A stretch of 42,204 nucleotides of DNA, from positions 1 to 42,204 of the forward strand of contig JASGME010000008.1 in assembly GCA_030156615.1 (NCBI GenBank), in the 5' to 3' direction. Position numbers and translations under genes: made by a program. The DNA comes from Candidatus Woesearchaeota archaeon. GTDB lineage: Archaea; Nanobdellota; Nanobdellia; Woesearchaeales; UBA119. Shown piece by piece: positions 15,307 to 24,122 of the stretch. The notes beneath the pieces are model-generated. The model had not been told where the DNA came from. It ran no database searches and saw only the letters and a program-made list of their open reading frames with translations. The number at the start of each line of letters is the position of its first letter. The stretch's first letter is position 1.

Positions 15307-16860
15307 ATGGAAAAGAAGATGAATGATAAAGGGGAGAACGAAAGCATTGATTATAAAGGGATAGGCATTAGGGGCTTGAAAACATATGTTGTTTCTATGC
15401 TTATATTGCCTATTTCTTTCTTCATTAGGATTTTGTTCGCAAGAACCCTTTGCATTGAGGATTATGGAAACTTTTACTCAATCATAGCATTTCTGTCGCT
15501 GTTGGATGTTGTTAGGTTTTTTGGTGTGAATTTTCAAACCTGTTCTTTTTTCATCAATAAGTATAAGATGGAGAAGAGGGCTGACAAGCTGAAGGGGTTC
15601 TTTAATTTTTCATTTGTCCTTGTGAGCATAGCTACGATTATAATAGCGTCAATCTTGTTTATCTTTTCTGATGGAATTGGAAAATTTGTATTTGACAATG
15701 CCGGTCATATTCAAGCTATGCTTCCATGGATGATTGGATTCTGGATATTCTCAGGAATGTTGCAATTTTTAGGATTCTTTTTGATTTCTTACTTGAAGCA
15801 GACAAAGTATCAGTTGATTATGCTAATAATGCATGGAAGTTATTTAATCATGTTCATCTTACTGAGTCTTGCTTTGGAGCCATATTTAGCAGCGGTTCAG
15901 GCATACTTTGTTGGAGCACTAATCGGTGCAATAATTGCTATCTTTCCATTTGTAAAGGAATCAAGATTCTTCCTGAAGACAAAGGCCTTCTTTTCATCAA
16001 GGATGGGAAAGGAGATTTTAGGATTTTCAATGAATATGATATTGTTGGCTTTTATTGGAACTATACTTGCCCAGACTGACACTTTCCTAATTCAACTTAT
16101 CAAAGGGTCAGAAGATGCTGCATACTACAATGTAGCTTTCCCAACGGCAAACCTAATTCTTATCCTGATTTCTCCTTTGGCTATAATCATTGCTCCTTTA
16201 TTCTCTAAGCTATGGCATGAGAAAAATCGCAAGGCTTTGAACAGGATTGAATCTTTTCTTATTAATAATTTCTTGGTTGCAATACTGCCAGTAGTGGTTT
16301 TCTTAGTGATGTTTTCAGAAACAATAATATACTACATATTCGGAGCTGGCTATGTGGAAGCTCATCTATCGCTTGAGCTTTTCTCATTCTTTTTCATATT
16401 CAAGGGCATTAATACAATTATAATTCCTATGATAGTTTCAATGGGAAGGCCTCAAAAGGCCTCAAGGATAATGCTTCTTGGATTAATAAGCAATATAGGA
16501 TTAGATTTGATTTTAGTGCCATCTTTGTCTTATTTAGGAGCAACAATATCTACTGGAATCGCACAGATAATGATGAGCATATTTCTCATAAAAGAGTTGA
16601 AAAGGGCAGAACCTTTCAAGTTCTCTTGGTGGCAGAATATAAAGGTGATAATCGCTGCTGCATTATTCATAGCTGTTGTATTTGAATTAAAAAATTTAAT
16701 TCCATTGGCTTCAATTGGTTCAGATTTGCTTACAATATTGGCAGGAGGAGGCATCTTTTTAGTTGGTCTGGGCGCTTATGTCCTGTTTTTAGTTTTAGCA
16801 AGAGTGATAACAAAAGAGAAGATTGCGATTGTCAAAAATGTTTTCTTAGGGAGGGATTAA
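15307..16860 (+). CDS. Polysaccharide flippase-like membrane protein (Wzx/MATE group)
   Basis: A 517-residue protein with about 12-14 membrane segments. Features of COG2244 flippases are the N-terminal GIRGLKTYVVSMLILPISFFIRILFARTL, LCIEDYGNFYSI (the family D/EYG motif), and internal repeats ending at GGIFLVGLGAYVLFLVLA. It would move lipid-linked sugars across the membrane. Its TAA is followed immediately by the methyltransferase ATG, so the pair is one operon. A TATA-like TTTTTATAG near 15266-15274 is about 35 bases upstream, and rnpB diverges from the same region. Confidence 0.88.
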   Translation: MEKKMNDKGENESIDYKGIGIRGLKTYVVSMLILPISFFIRILFARTLCIEDYGNFYSIIAFLSLLDVVRFFGVNFQTCSFFINKYKMEKRADKLKGFFNFSFVLVSIATIIIASILFIFSDGIGKFVFDNAGHIQAMLPWMIGFWIFSGMLQFLGFFLISYLKQTKYQLIMLIMHGSYLIMFILLSLALEPYLAAVQAYFVGALIGAIIAIFPFVKESRFFLKTKAFFSSRMGKEILGFSMNMILLAFIGTILAQTDTFLIQLIKGSEDAAYYNVAFPTANLILILISPLAIIIAPLFSKLWHEKNRKALNRIESFLINNFLVAILPVVVFLVMFSETIIYYIFGAGYVEAHLSLELFSFFFIFKGINTIIIPMIVSMGRPQKASRIMLLGLISNIGLDLILVPSLSYLGATISTGIAQIMMSIFLIKELKRAEPFKFSWWQNIKVIIAAALFIAVVFELKNLIPLASIGSDLLTILAGGGIFLVGLGAYVLFLVLARVITKEKIAIVKNVFLGRD

Positions 16861-17751
16861 ATGTCAAAGCCTTTAACGATTGAGGTAAATGGTTTAATCA
16901 TTGACAAAGAAAAGACAGATTATATTGTATCAAAGGTAAAAGCAAATAACAGATACAGGAATATTGATGATGAAATAATTAAAGAAAATTTAAGGAGGTT
17001 TGCATTTGACAATTTCAAGCTACTCAAGAATGATTTTGATAAGATAGAGAATTCCAGATTCGCAAGTGAATGTATTAAATACATTAGAGGAGAGTTAAGG
17101 AAGAAAAGTGCTCTTTATATAACTAAAAAAACAAGGGGATTGCTAGAAAGGATTTTAGAATCAAATAGAATAGATTTGGTTGAAATAAACAAGATATTGA
17201 AGAGCCATAGATCCAGTGCTGAGAGATTTGAAATATACGAGGAGTTATATAAAAAAATCTTCTCTTCAACAGATAAAGAAGCTAAAGAAAATATAAGGAT
17301 AGCTGATGTTGGTTGTGGCCTGAATCCTTTTTCTTATTTATTTATCCCAGAAGAGATTTTAAAGAAATGCATCTTCTATGCAATAGATATTGATGCTGAA
17401 ATAGTTGAAGCAGTTGAGATTTTTTTTGAAGAATATGGAATAAAAGGGACTGCAGAAAAAAGAGATGCTATTGATTTTGCTGAGGGCATTAAAAAGAGCA
17501 GGGAAAGGTTTGATGTTGTAATGCTATTCAGGATTCTTGAAATAATTGATGAAAAAGGGCATAAAAAGTCTGAGAAGTTAATAAAAGATTTAGATGCAGA
17601 GCTTTATATTGCAAGCTTTTCAAGGAAAACAATCTCAGGAAAGAGGATGACTATGCAGAATCAACCTTGGTTTGAGAAGATGATAAAAAGAATAGGTTAT
17701 GAATTTTCAACATTTGAAACTGAGAATGAGATTTTCTATTTCTGCTTTTAA
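16861..17751 (+). CDS. FmrO/ArmA-like 16S rRNA methyltransferase homologue
   Basis: A 296-residue SAM-dependent methyltransferase homologous by eye to the aminoglycoside-resistance 16S m7G1405 methylases (FmrO, ArmA, RmtB). A helical N-terminal domain of about 115 residues precedes SHRSSAERFEIYEELY, the conserved H-x-S-S/T-x-E-R motif. It is followed by ADVGCGLNPFSYLF, the SAM loop with the family-specific CGLNP. Later, YAIDIDAEIV, VVMLFRILEII, and SFSRKTISGKRMTMQNQPWFEKM correspond to the segment with Ser, Gly-Lys and Trp-Phe in ArmA/Rmt. GGGAGG lies before the start. The archaeal target is unknown; it may be a housekeeping rRNA modification. Confidence 0.72.
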   Translation: MSKPLTIEVNGLIIDKEKTDYIVSKVKANNRYRNIDDEIIKENLRRFAFDNFKLLKNDFDKIENSRFASECIKYIRGELRKKSALYITKKTRGLLERILESNRIDLVEINKILKSHRSSAERFEIYEELYKKIFSSTDKEAKENIRIADVGCGLNPFSYLFIPEEILKKCIFYAIDIDAEIVEAVEIFFEEYGIKGTAEKRDAIDFAEGIKKSRERFDVVMLFRILEIIDEKGHKKSEKLIKDLDAELYIASFSRKTISGKRMTMQNQPWFEKMIKRIGYEFSTFETENEIFYFCF

Positions 17752-17775
17752 TTGAATTTCTGAATTATTTCACAT

Positions 17776-18459
17776 TTATTTCAACTGATTCTCTCTTATT
17801 GCAATAACGCGATATGTTTCAATAGTCAGCTTTTTGTTCTTCCATGCATCCTCTGGAAGACCTGCTTTCAGGCAAAGCTCTGAAAGGAATTCTTCCGGAT
17901 CTTTTAATTGCTCCCAAACCTGAGGCAGGAATGTGGCTTTATAGAAACCATAGCTTAGAACAACTCCGTCATCCTTTGTAAGCTTTCGTTTTAAATCATT
18001 TGCATCTGAATATGGCAGTTCCTTTGGCGTTGTAAGGATGCTTATCTCTGTCTCGATATGCTTTAATTCTTCTTTTGAGAGTGGAGGAAATCTTGGGTCG
18101 TGCAGGGCTGCATTAATTGCATTATTGTATATGCATCTGTATAAAGGTTCAATAGGCAGGATTGTTCCTATGCATCCACGAAGAACAGGCCCTTTTGAAT
18201 ATGTAAATATTAGAGCTTCATCTTTATAGATGTTCAATGTTACAAAACAGCCCTTCTTTGATTTCAAGAATTCTAAGTCTTCTTTGGAAAGATTGTATTT
18301 TGAAGATACTGATTTAAGAAGTTTTTCTGGGCTTTCTATTGATTCATTTCGGACATGCTTTTCAATAGCAGTCCTTGAAAGGCTAATTAAAGCTTTTTTT
18401 AGTTCTAAGGAAAGCTCCTCCTGATTATCGGCTTGTTTGCCTGTTCGACTCTTATTCAT
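17776..18459 (-). CDS. amrA: AMMECR1-domain protein (AmrA)
   Basis: Third gene of the AmmeMemoRadiSam trio, 227 residues. The N-terminal half is helical, and the AMMECR1 core shows VLRGCIGTILPIEPLYRCI, the invariant LRGCIG, then HDPRFPPLSKEELKHIETEISILT and the ending GLPEDAWKNKKLTIETYRV. Four bases separate it from amrB, so translation is coupled. Its biochemical function is unknown; the conserved cysteine in LRGCIG is the likely active or binding residue. Confidence 0.93.
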   Translation of the reverse strand: MNKSRTGKQADNQEELSLELKKALISLSRTAIEKHVRNESIESPEKLLKSVSSKYNLSKEDLEFLKSKKGCFVTLNIYKDEALIFTYSKGPVLRGCIGTILPIEPLYRCIYNNAINAALHDPRFPPLSKEELKHIETEISILTTPKELPYSDANDLKRKLTKDDGVVLSYGFYKATFLPQVWEQLKDPEEFLSELCLKAGLPEDAWKNKKLTIETYRVIAIRENQLK

Positions 18460-18463
18460 ACTT

Positions 18464-19429
18464 TCACCATTTTTCCTCTACTTTTTTATTTTTTATTATT
18501 CTTTCTTCCTTGCCTTGCTTGAAGAATGCAATGGAGCAATAGCTGACTGAATTCGTAAAATCCCCTGTTATATTTCCTGAGGTGTCATAAGCAATAAGCT
18601 TGGCTTCTGCTCCATGATGCTGCATAATCTCAATTAGAATTGCAATAGGAAGATTGCCACAGATCGTAGATCCTGTTTCTTCTATAAAGCGAAGGAAGAC
18701 CTCAGAATCTTTTTGAATGATAAGATTTGCTGCTTTCATATCAAGCTTCTTTAGATTTTCTTTTACATTTGAAACGAAAGGCAGATAGTCATAGTTCGGG
18801 CCGTAATGCGTGAAATCAGAACTGGCAATCACTAATGTTTTCTCATGAACAAAATCAATAAGAGATGCTGCAATTTCCTTGATTTGATTTTGACTAGTAT
18901 TTGCACCTATTATTATTGGAAGCATCTCAAAATCATTCAGAATAAGCTGGAGAAAAGGAAGCTGGATTTCAATAGCATGCTCAAACGAATGTGCCTCTTG
19001 ATAAAGAATAAATGGATTGTTTGGATTTTTGTTTCCCGTATTGATTCCAAGCAAAGAAGAGGCATTGGCAACTTTAACATCGCCTAAAGGAGTTTCATAA
19101 TGAGTATAATCACAGAGGGCAGCTCCTCTGAAAAAGAAATAATGTGATGGGGCAAGAATGATTACCCTTTTAATATCCTGTCCTTTAAGCAAAGAATATG
19201 CTTTGCCAGCAACCCTGCCTGAAAATATATGACCTGCATGAGGAACAATGAGGCCAATAATATTGCCTTTAACAGAATCAGGCTCTGCAACAGAATCCTG
19301 TTCGAAATCGGATTGTTCTGAGAGATAGGAAAGAATCTGCTTTTTAAGCTGATCTTTATCTTTTGGATACCATGAGCCTGCAAGAATAGATTTTCTTATT
19401 TTTTTCTCAGTCGTAGACTTTTCCGCCAT
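18464..19429 (-). CDS. amrB: MEMO1-family protein (AmrB)
   Basis: A 321-residue MEMO-like protein with the fold of non-haem iron dioxygenases. Features are SILAGSWYPKDKDQLKKQI at the N-terminus, LIVPHAGHIFSGRVAGKAY, ILAPSHYFFFRGAA, VIASSDFTHYG and the cysteine in GSTICGNLPIAIL; the two histidines and this cysteine correspond to the metal-binding triad of human MEMO1. Middle gene of amrS-amrB-amrA, 61 bases after amrS. Copper or iron binding is family knowledge; the reaction in archaea is unknown. Confidence 0.93.
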   Translation of the reverse strand: MAEKSTTEKKIRKSILAGSWYPKDKDQLKKQILSYLSEQSDFEQDSVAEPDSVKGNIIGLIVPHAGHIFSGRVAGKAYSLLKGQDIKRVIILAPSHYFFFRGAALCDYTHYETPLGDVKVANASSLLGINTGNKNPNNPFILYQEAHSFEHAIEIQLPFLQLILNDFEMLPIIIGANTSQNQIKEIAASLIDFVHEKTLVIASSDFTHYGPNYDYLPFVSNVKENLKKLDMKAANLIIQKDSEVFLRFIEETGSTICGNLPIAILIEIMQHHGAEAKLIAYDTSGNITGDFTNSVSYCSIAFFKQGKEERIIKNKKVEEKW

Positions 19430-19490
19430 AAAATCACCCTTTGAATTTATCCAGATGAATATAACATGGATTTTTTAGTTAAAGCAACGA

Positions 19491-20657
19491 TTATTTCCAG
19501 ACTCCTTCTATTGGCTGACCACAAAAGGGGCATTTCCCTTCCTTAATATTATTGCTTCTTATCTCAAACCCAAACCTCTCGATAACTGGCTTATGACAAT
19601 TAGGACAGATTGTATTCTCGTATCCTTCATCTAAGGATTCCATTGGCAGATTTCCTATATAAACATATTGCAGGCCCTTCTTCATAGCAAGTTCCCTTGC
19701 CCTAATGAGAGTTTCTATTGGCGTTGGAGGCAATGATGTAAGCTTGTACGAAGGAAAAAATCTTGATAAGTGGAAAGGAGTAGATTCTCCAAGATTCTTC
19801 ACTATCCAAGCGGAAAGCTCTTCTATCTTGTTTAGATCATCTGTATAAGTTGGAATAATAAGAAAGGTTATCTCAAGCCAAACCCCCTCTTCTTTGTATA
19901 TCTTTAAAGTTCTTAAGACATTTTCCAGCTTTGCAGAAGTTAATTTCATAAGGACTTTTGAATCAAATGCCTTCAAGTCAATGTTTGCTGCATCAACTAG
20001 CTTGCACAAAGCCCTCAATGGCTTCTCGTTGATATAGCCATTTGAAACCACTACATTTTTAATCCCTTCAGATTTAGAAAGCTTAGCCGTATCGTACACA
20101 TACTCATAGAAGACTGTTGGCTCTGTGTATGTATAGGCAATAATCTCAGAGTTAAAGCTTTTTGCTGATTCAACGAGCTCTTCAGGAGAAACATAATCTG
20201 CAGGAAATTCATCATAAGATGCCTGCGAAATCTCCCAGTTTTGACAATTCAAGCATCTAAGATTGCATCCTGCTGTAGAGAAAGAAAAGGCTGTTTTTCC
20301 GGGCATGAAATGAAATAAAGGCTTCTTTTCTATAGGATCAATGCTTATTGAGCAAGGCCTTCCATAAACCATGCTATAGAGCTTTCCATTGATATTCTTT
20401 CTGACCCTGCATATGCCTGTTTGATTGTTCTTCAGGATGCAATTATGAGGACAGAGCGTACAATTAACAAAGCCATCCTTTTTTTCATAATAGATTGCCT
20501 CTTTGTATTCTTCTTCCTTAGGCATCTGCTCCTCACTAAGCACCAGCTCCTCATTATGAACCTGCTCCTCATTATGAACCTGCTCCTCACTAAGCATTTG
20601 CCTCTCACTAAGCACCTGCTCTTTGCCTTTTTCCTCTTTGTTTTGTTTCTGAATCAT
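19491..20657 (-). CDS. amrS: AmmeMemoRadiSam radical SAM enzyme (AmrS)
   Basis: A 388-residue radical SAM enzyme related to pyruvate-formate-lyase activators. The sequence NCTLCPHNCILKNNQTGIC precedes the cluster motif CNLRCLNCQNWEISQ. The SAM and barrel motifs follow, including YTYTEPTVFYEYV and ANIDLKAF. The C-terminus is a zinc ribbon (CPNCHKP and CPFCGQPIEG). Its N-terminus is odd: residues 13-48 are six hexapeptide repeats (see the repeat entry). Met45 (20525, MPKEEEYKEAIYY) is an alternative start that would remove nearly all of this extension; the family usually starts near there. Confidence 0.92.
   Translation of the reverse strand: MIQKQNKEEKGKEQVLSERQMLSEEQVHNEEQVHNEELVLSEEQMPKEEEYKEAIYYEKKDGFVNCTLCPHNCILKNNQTGICRVRKNINGKLYSMVYGRPCSISIDPIEKKPLFHFMPGKTAFSFSTAGCNLRCLNCQNWEISQASYDEFPADYVSPEELVESAKSFNSEIIAYTYTEPTVFYEYVYDTAKLSKSEGIKNVVVSNGYINEKPLRALCKLVDAANIDLKAFDSKVLMKLTSAKLENVLRTLKIYKEEGVWLEITFLIIPTYTDDLNKIEELSAWIVKNLGESTPFHLSRFFPSYKLTSLPPTPIETLIRARELAMKKGLQYVYIGNLPMESLDEGYENTICPNCHKPVIERFGFEIRSNNIKEGKCPFCGQPIEGVWK
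20514..20621 (-). repeat. 18-base tandem repeat, six units, in amrS N-terminus
   Basis: Six units encode EQVLSE, RQMLSE, EQVHNE, EQVHNE, ELVLSE and EQMPKE, all in frame. Units three and four are essentially identical DNA (CTCCTCATTATGAACCTG on the + strand). A short-period array that keeps the frame, likely changed in copy number by slippage. Confidence 0.9.
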
Positions 20658-20672
20658 TTTTCATGATTTATC

Positions 20673-20702
20673 TCTTATATGAACCTGTTTTATATGAATC
20701 TG
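20673..20702 (-). repeat. Two 15-base direct repeats near the amrS promoter
   Basis: TCTTATATGAACCTG and TTTTATATGAATCTG follow one another, matching at 13 of 15 bases. They lie between the TATA-like TATATATATAAAAACA (about 20710-20724, minus strand) and the amrS start, near the predicted transcription start. Confidence 0.6.
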
Positions 20703-20883
20703 TTTTCATGTTTTTATATATATAAAATTGATTTATATAAGATTACTGATTGTCATATTTAAGGTTATATTAAAGCTTTGACTGGGAAAAGTTTATAAAG
20801 AATTCTAAGCATAGAAGGGATGTAGTAGACCATGTTAAGTGAAATATTTTTAAACATTTAAGCAAGATACAAAAGGTGGAAGG

Positions 20884-22158
20884 ATGGCAAATTCAAAAAA
20901 TACAAAAAAAACCATAATAAAAGATACAATAAAAGACACCAGAAAAAATACAAGAAAAAATAACATAAGAACTAACATAAGAACTACCATAAAAACTACC
21001 AAAACAAACCAGGCCCAATCGACCGCAGGCGGGGCTTTGTTCATTTTAATGCTGCTGATTTTTATGGTTCTTTATCTGCTTTTTATCCCGCCTGCGGTCA
21101 GGGAAGAAATACTTAATATTTCTGATGAAGAGGATGGAAATGCCAGTATAGATGTGCCTGAATCTGAATATGTTTATGTTGAAGAACAACCGGGAAATCT
21201 GTATTATTCTGCTGAGAATTCGTTTAAGCATAATATGCCTTCAACTTACCTTATTGAAAGGAGCGAGAACGAGTTGCTATGGAGCTGGAACTCTGTTCAT
21301 GTATCTTCTGGATTGTTTAAAAAAGATGAGGCTAGTCTTGAATTCAGTATTGATAATGTTGAGGAAATTCAATCTGGAACAATGGCATTTGATGTTAAAG
21401 AGGCAAACGGCATTATAGAGATCCTGCTAAATGGACAATTGATATACAACGGGATGCTTGATGAGGGAACTGTGAATCCTATTGAGATTAGGGGAGATAG
21501 CTTTGATGCTCAAAATGTATTGGTTATCAGATCTGAACCTTCTGGATCATCCAGAACAAGCGAATTTATAATTGAAAATATAAGGATTTTTGGTGAAAGA
21601 AAGAAGAGTATGCTTGAAGGAACTATGAACTTCTTTGTATATCCTGAAGAGATTTCTTCTCCGAGAAAATCTGTTTTGAGATTTTACGCTGAATGTAATC
21701 AACAGACGACTGGAAAACTTTCTATAAGGATTAATAATCAGTTGATTTTTGATTCTGTGCCTGCCTGTGGCAACATAAATCTTATTGAATTCTCGCCATA
21801 TGTTTTAAATAATGGGAACAATATGATTGGGATGGTATCAGAATCAAATATTTATATAAGGGAGCCATCTGTTGAGGTTCAGATAGCCGAGCCGATATAT
21901 CCAACATATTACTTTAACATTTATGATGAGGAATACGAGCAGATTCTCAATGGTTCTAAGAAGGTTATGATGTATCTGAGCTTTGTCTCAACTGACAATA
22001 AGCTAGAGGCAGAAATAAATGGCGGGTTGCTTTATATTGAAACTGATGACTATATCATTCGAGATATAACTGATTTTGTTAAAAGAACAGGGAATTATGT
22101 CTCGTTAATCCCAAAGAAAGAGACAAAGATAAATCTCATCAAGATATATTTAGAATAG
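20884..22158 (+). CDS. Single-pass surface protein with tetrapeptide-repeat N-terminus
   Basis: A 424-residue protein. Residues 1-45 are basic and built of tetrapeptides (IKDT, IKDT, RKNT, RKNN, IRTN, IRTT, IKTT). One membrane helix follows at about residues 50-69 (ALFILMLLIFMVLYLLFIPP), and a 350-residue outside domain of beta-rich segments continues with repeated patterns such as LNGQLIYNGMLD and INNQLIFDSVP, suggesting two or more jelly-roll-like modules. The basic N-terminus is inside. GGTGGAAGG lies directly before the ATG. It is the first gene of the six-gene membrane/secreted block. No named family recognised. Confidence 0.75.
   Translation: MANSKNTKKTIIKDTIKDTRKNTRKNNIRTNIRTTIKTTKTNQAQSTAGGALFILMLLIFMVLYLLFIPPAVREEILNISDEEDGNASIDVPESEYVYVEEQPGNLYYSAENSFKHNMPSTYLIERSENELLWSWNSVHVSSGLFKKDEASLEFSIDNVEEIQSGTMAFDVKEANGIIEILLNGQLIYNGMLDEGTVNPIEIRGDSFDAQNVLVIRSEPSGSSRTSEFIIENIRIFGERKKSMLEGTMNFFVYPEEISSPRKSVLRFYAECNQQTTGKLSIRINNQLIFDSVPACGNINLIEFSPYVLNNGNNMIGMVSESNIYIREPSVEVQIAEPIYPTYYFNIYDEEYEQILNGSKKVMMYLSFVSTDNKLEAEINGGLLYIETDDYIIRDITDFVKRTGNYVSLIPKKETKINLIKIYLE
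20917..21000 (+). repeat. 12-base tandem repeat, seven units, at the start of the surface-protein gene
   Basis: Units are variants of ATAAAAGATACA to ATAAAAACTACC, each encoding one tetrapeptide of the basic N-terminus. Units one/two and five/six are nearly identical. The array keeps the frame. Confidence 0.85.
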
Positions 22159-22246
22159 AAAGTTAATTAAAAATTGAGATATACTTATATAAAATATATT
22201 TAGAAAAACATATTTAGAGGATAATTAATAATGGTGGTGGTCTTGA

Positions 22247-24121
22247 TTGGCGACTAAGGTTCCAAACGGGCTCTCAAGTGTAGGGGGTGGTTTTGCTCTG
22301 GTTGGGAAGGAGACTGGAGGGTTTTTAAAGGGAATGATGTCTCCTTTTGTTAGTTTTGGCTCAGTTGGAGCTGCAGCTCTTGGAGGGGCGGCTGCTGCTA
22401 CAGGTGCCATGGCTGCCAGAGGTTTGTTTGCTTCAATAGGTAGATTCTTTAAATGGCTTTATAGAACTATTTTTCCTGATAATATTTATGGATTTGTTCT
22501 CTTTTATTATTTTATCGTGCAGTATCTTTTTATAGATATATTGATGTTTAACGGGAATTACGGAGCTCCTTTTGTCCAGCAGGCATATGCCTTTTCTGCA
22601 ATCGCTTTTACAATTCTTATAACGCTTGAGGGAACTAAAGAGGGGGGCGGTTTTAAGTTCCTACTTGGAAGACTTCTAAGCACAACTATTATCTTCACTT
22701 TTCTCTATTTTGCAACTTTCAATTGGATTCCAAGGCTGATGGGAAGTCTTGGAGCTGGCGGCGTTAGTTCTTTAAATGATCTTGTGAATAACTCTTTGGG
22801 CATGACACCTGTATTCCCTGTTGTGCCTATCTTTGCTATTTTCCTTATTCCGATTTTCTACAATAAAACTAGGCTTGGAAGAAGTTATGTAGGTTGGATA
22901 ATCTTCTTGTTGATTTTGCTTAACCTTAGCACTATAGTTGACTATATACAAACAACAATAAAGAAGAGCACTGTTGATGGCTCTGCTGCTATTCAAAAAG
23001 GAATGGTTGAGCAGCTTTGGGACAGTCTTACTGATAATGTTGCTTTTGCCTGGAATGGATTCAAAGCCTTGCTTAATGGCTCTTGGATGGATTCTTTGTA
23101 TGGAGACATTAATGAGAAGGTTGAAGGTGAATATAATGAAGAGGCAGAAAGGATGGCTATATCTCTTTCATATCCTGTGGCTGCTAGTTCGCGGATGATA
23201 AGATATGACAATGGGGAAGTTGAAAACGACATTTTTACTACAATTGGGTTCGCTCAACGTGTGAGCGAGGAATGCCTCGTTTATGGATTGTGCAATGTAA
23301 ATGGTTATGTTAATGTTAATTGTATTTCAAATAAGATAGGGGTTGAGGTTTTTGATCCAGAAGAAAAGGAGTGGGGAATGGTTAGTTCATCTCTTCTTGA
23401 TGTTGCTGAGCTCAGACTTAGTCCTCAGTTGTATCAATGCAGGATTCGGGTAACAGATGAGGCTGTTGAAGGCATGATATCAGTTACAATAAAGATTGAT
23501 TATGATTATACTGGAACATCTAACTTTGATTTAATCCTTGCTGATTCTCAAATGGTTGCGTCATGTGCTGCAAGCGGTCTGAATATTCTAAGTTGTCTTG
23601 GATATGAGAGCGTTAGTTTATTTTCAGAGGGTTCATCAGGACCTGTGCTTTTGTCTTTAGGCCTGCCTTCTAATCTTCAAGGGCTGGTAATTACTCTTAA
23701 AGGCAGTGAAGAGAAAAGGGTGCCTCTTTTAATTTCAATATCAAATGAGTTTGAAGGCAAGATAAATAGGATAAATTCATTGTATTTGGCTTTTCCTTCT
23801 GGGGTGACGCCAAAAGAGGGTGGACTTTGCAGATTTGATGGGGAGGTTGATTGTTCTAAGATATTCGGCGATGGAATGAGTGATTATTCTTGCTATAGCT
23901 TTGATTCAGATTTCTTAAATAATGATGAAGTTATGAAAACTCTTGAGGAAACATCTATTGCCTGTAATCTCCAGATTGATAATGAAGCTTTAGAAGGTGG
24001 GAAAGCTCTTAAAAATATTAAAGCTTATTTGAATTATTCATACGAGGTTAGCAAGGATATTGAGCTTGAATATATTTCAAATGTTATTTATGATGATTTT
24101 GAAGAAGAACAGGCCGAGTGA
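22247..24121 (+). CDS. Polytopic membrane protein with large exported domain (pilin-like cluster)
   Basis: A 624-residue protein starting at TTG 22247 behind GGTGGTGG. Residues 1-65 are glycine- and alanine-rich (LSSVGGGFALVG, then GAAALGGAAAATGAMAARG). About five membrane helices follow between residues 80 and 245 (for example FVLFYYFIVQYLFIDILMF). The remaining 370 residues appear to lie outside, contain many cysteines (CLVYGLC, NCIS, CRFDGEVDCSK, YSCYSF) and beta-rich stretches. It is followed one base later by the next gene. It could be the membrane platform of the assembly; this is inference from topology. Confidence 0.75.
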   Translation: MATKVPNGLSSVGGGFALVGKETGGFLKGMMSPFVSFGSVGAAALGGAAAATGAMAARGLFASIGRFFKWLYRTIFPDNIYGFVLFYYFIVQYLFIDILMFNGNYGAPFVQQAYAFSAIAFTILITLEGTKEGGGFKFLLGRLLSTTIIFTFLYFATFNWIPRLMGSLGAGGVSSLNDLVNNSLGMTPVFPVVPIFAIFLIPIFYNKTRLGRSYVGWIIFLLILLNLSTIVDYIQTTIKKSTVDGSAAIQKGMVEQLWDSLTDNVAFAWNGFKALLNGSWMDSLYGDINEKVEGEYNEEAERMAISLSYPVAASSRMIRYDNGEVENDIFTTIGFAQRVSEECLVYGLCNVNGYVNVNCISNKIGVEVFDPEEKEWGMVSSSLLDVAELRLSPQLYQCRIRVTDEAVEGMISVTIKIDYDYTGTSNFDLILADSQMVASCAASGLNILSCLGYESVSLFSEGSSGPVLLSLGLPSNLQGLVITLKGSEEKRVPLLISISNEFEGKINRINSLYLAFPSGVTPKEGGLCRFDGEVDCSKIFGDGMSDYSCYSFDSDFLNNDEVMKTLEETSIACNLQIDNEALEGGKALKNIKAYLNYSYEVSKDIELEYISNVIYDDFEEEQAE

Positions 24122-24122
24122 G

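Noticed and set aside
20514-20621. CRISPR-like array
   Set aside because: Units are 18 bases without spacers, in frame with a gene, so it is a coding tandem repeat.
22772-23232. Opposite-strand and overlapping ORFs inside the 624-residue gene
   Set aside because: They are shadows of a long coherent frame with membrane helices; no independent signals were seen.
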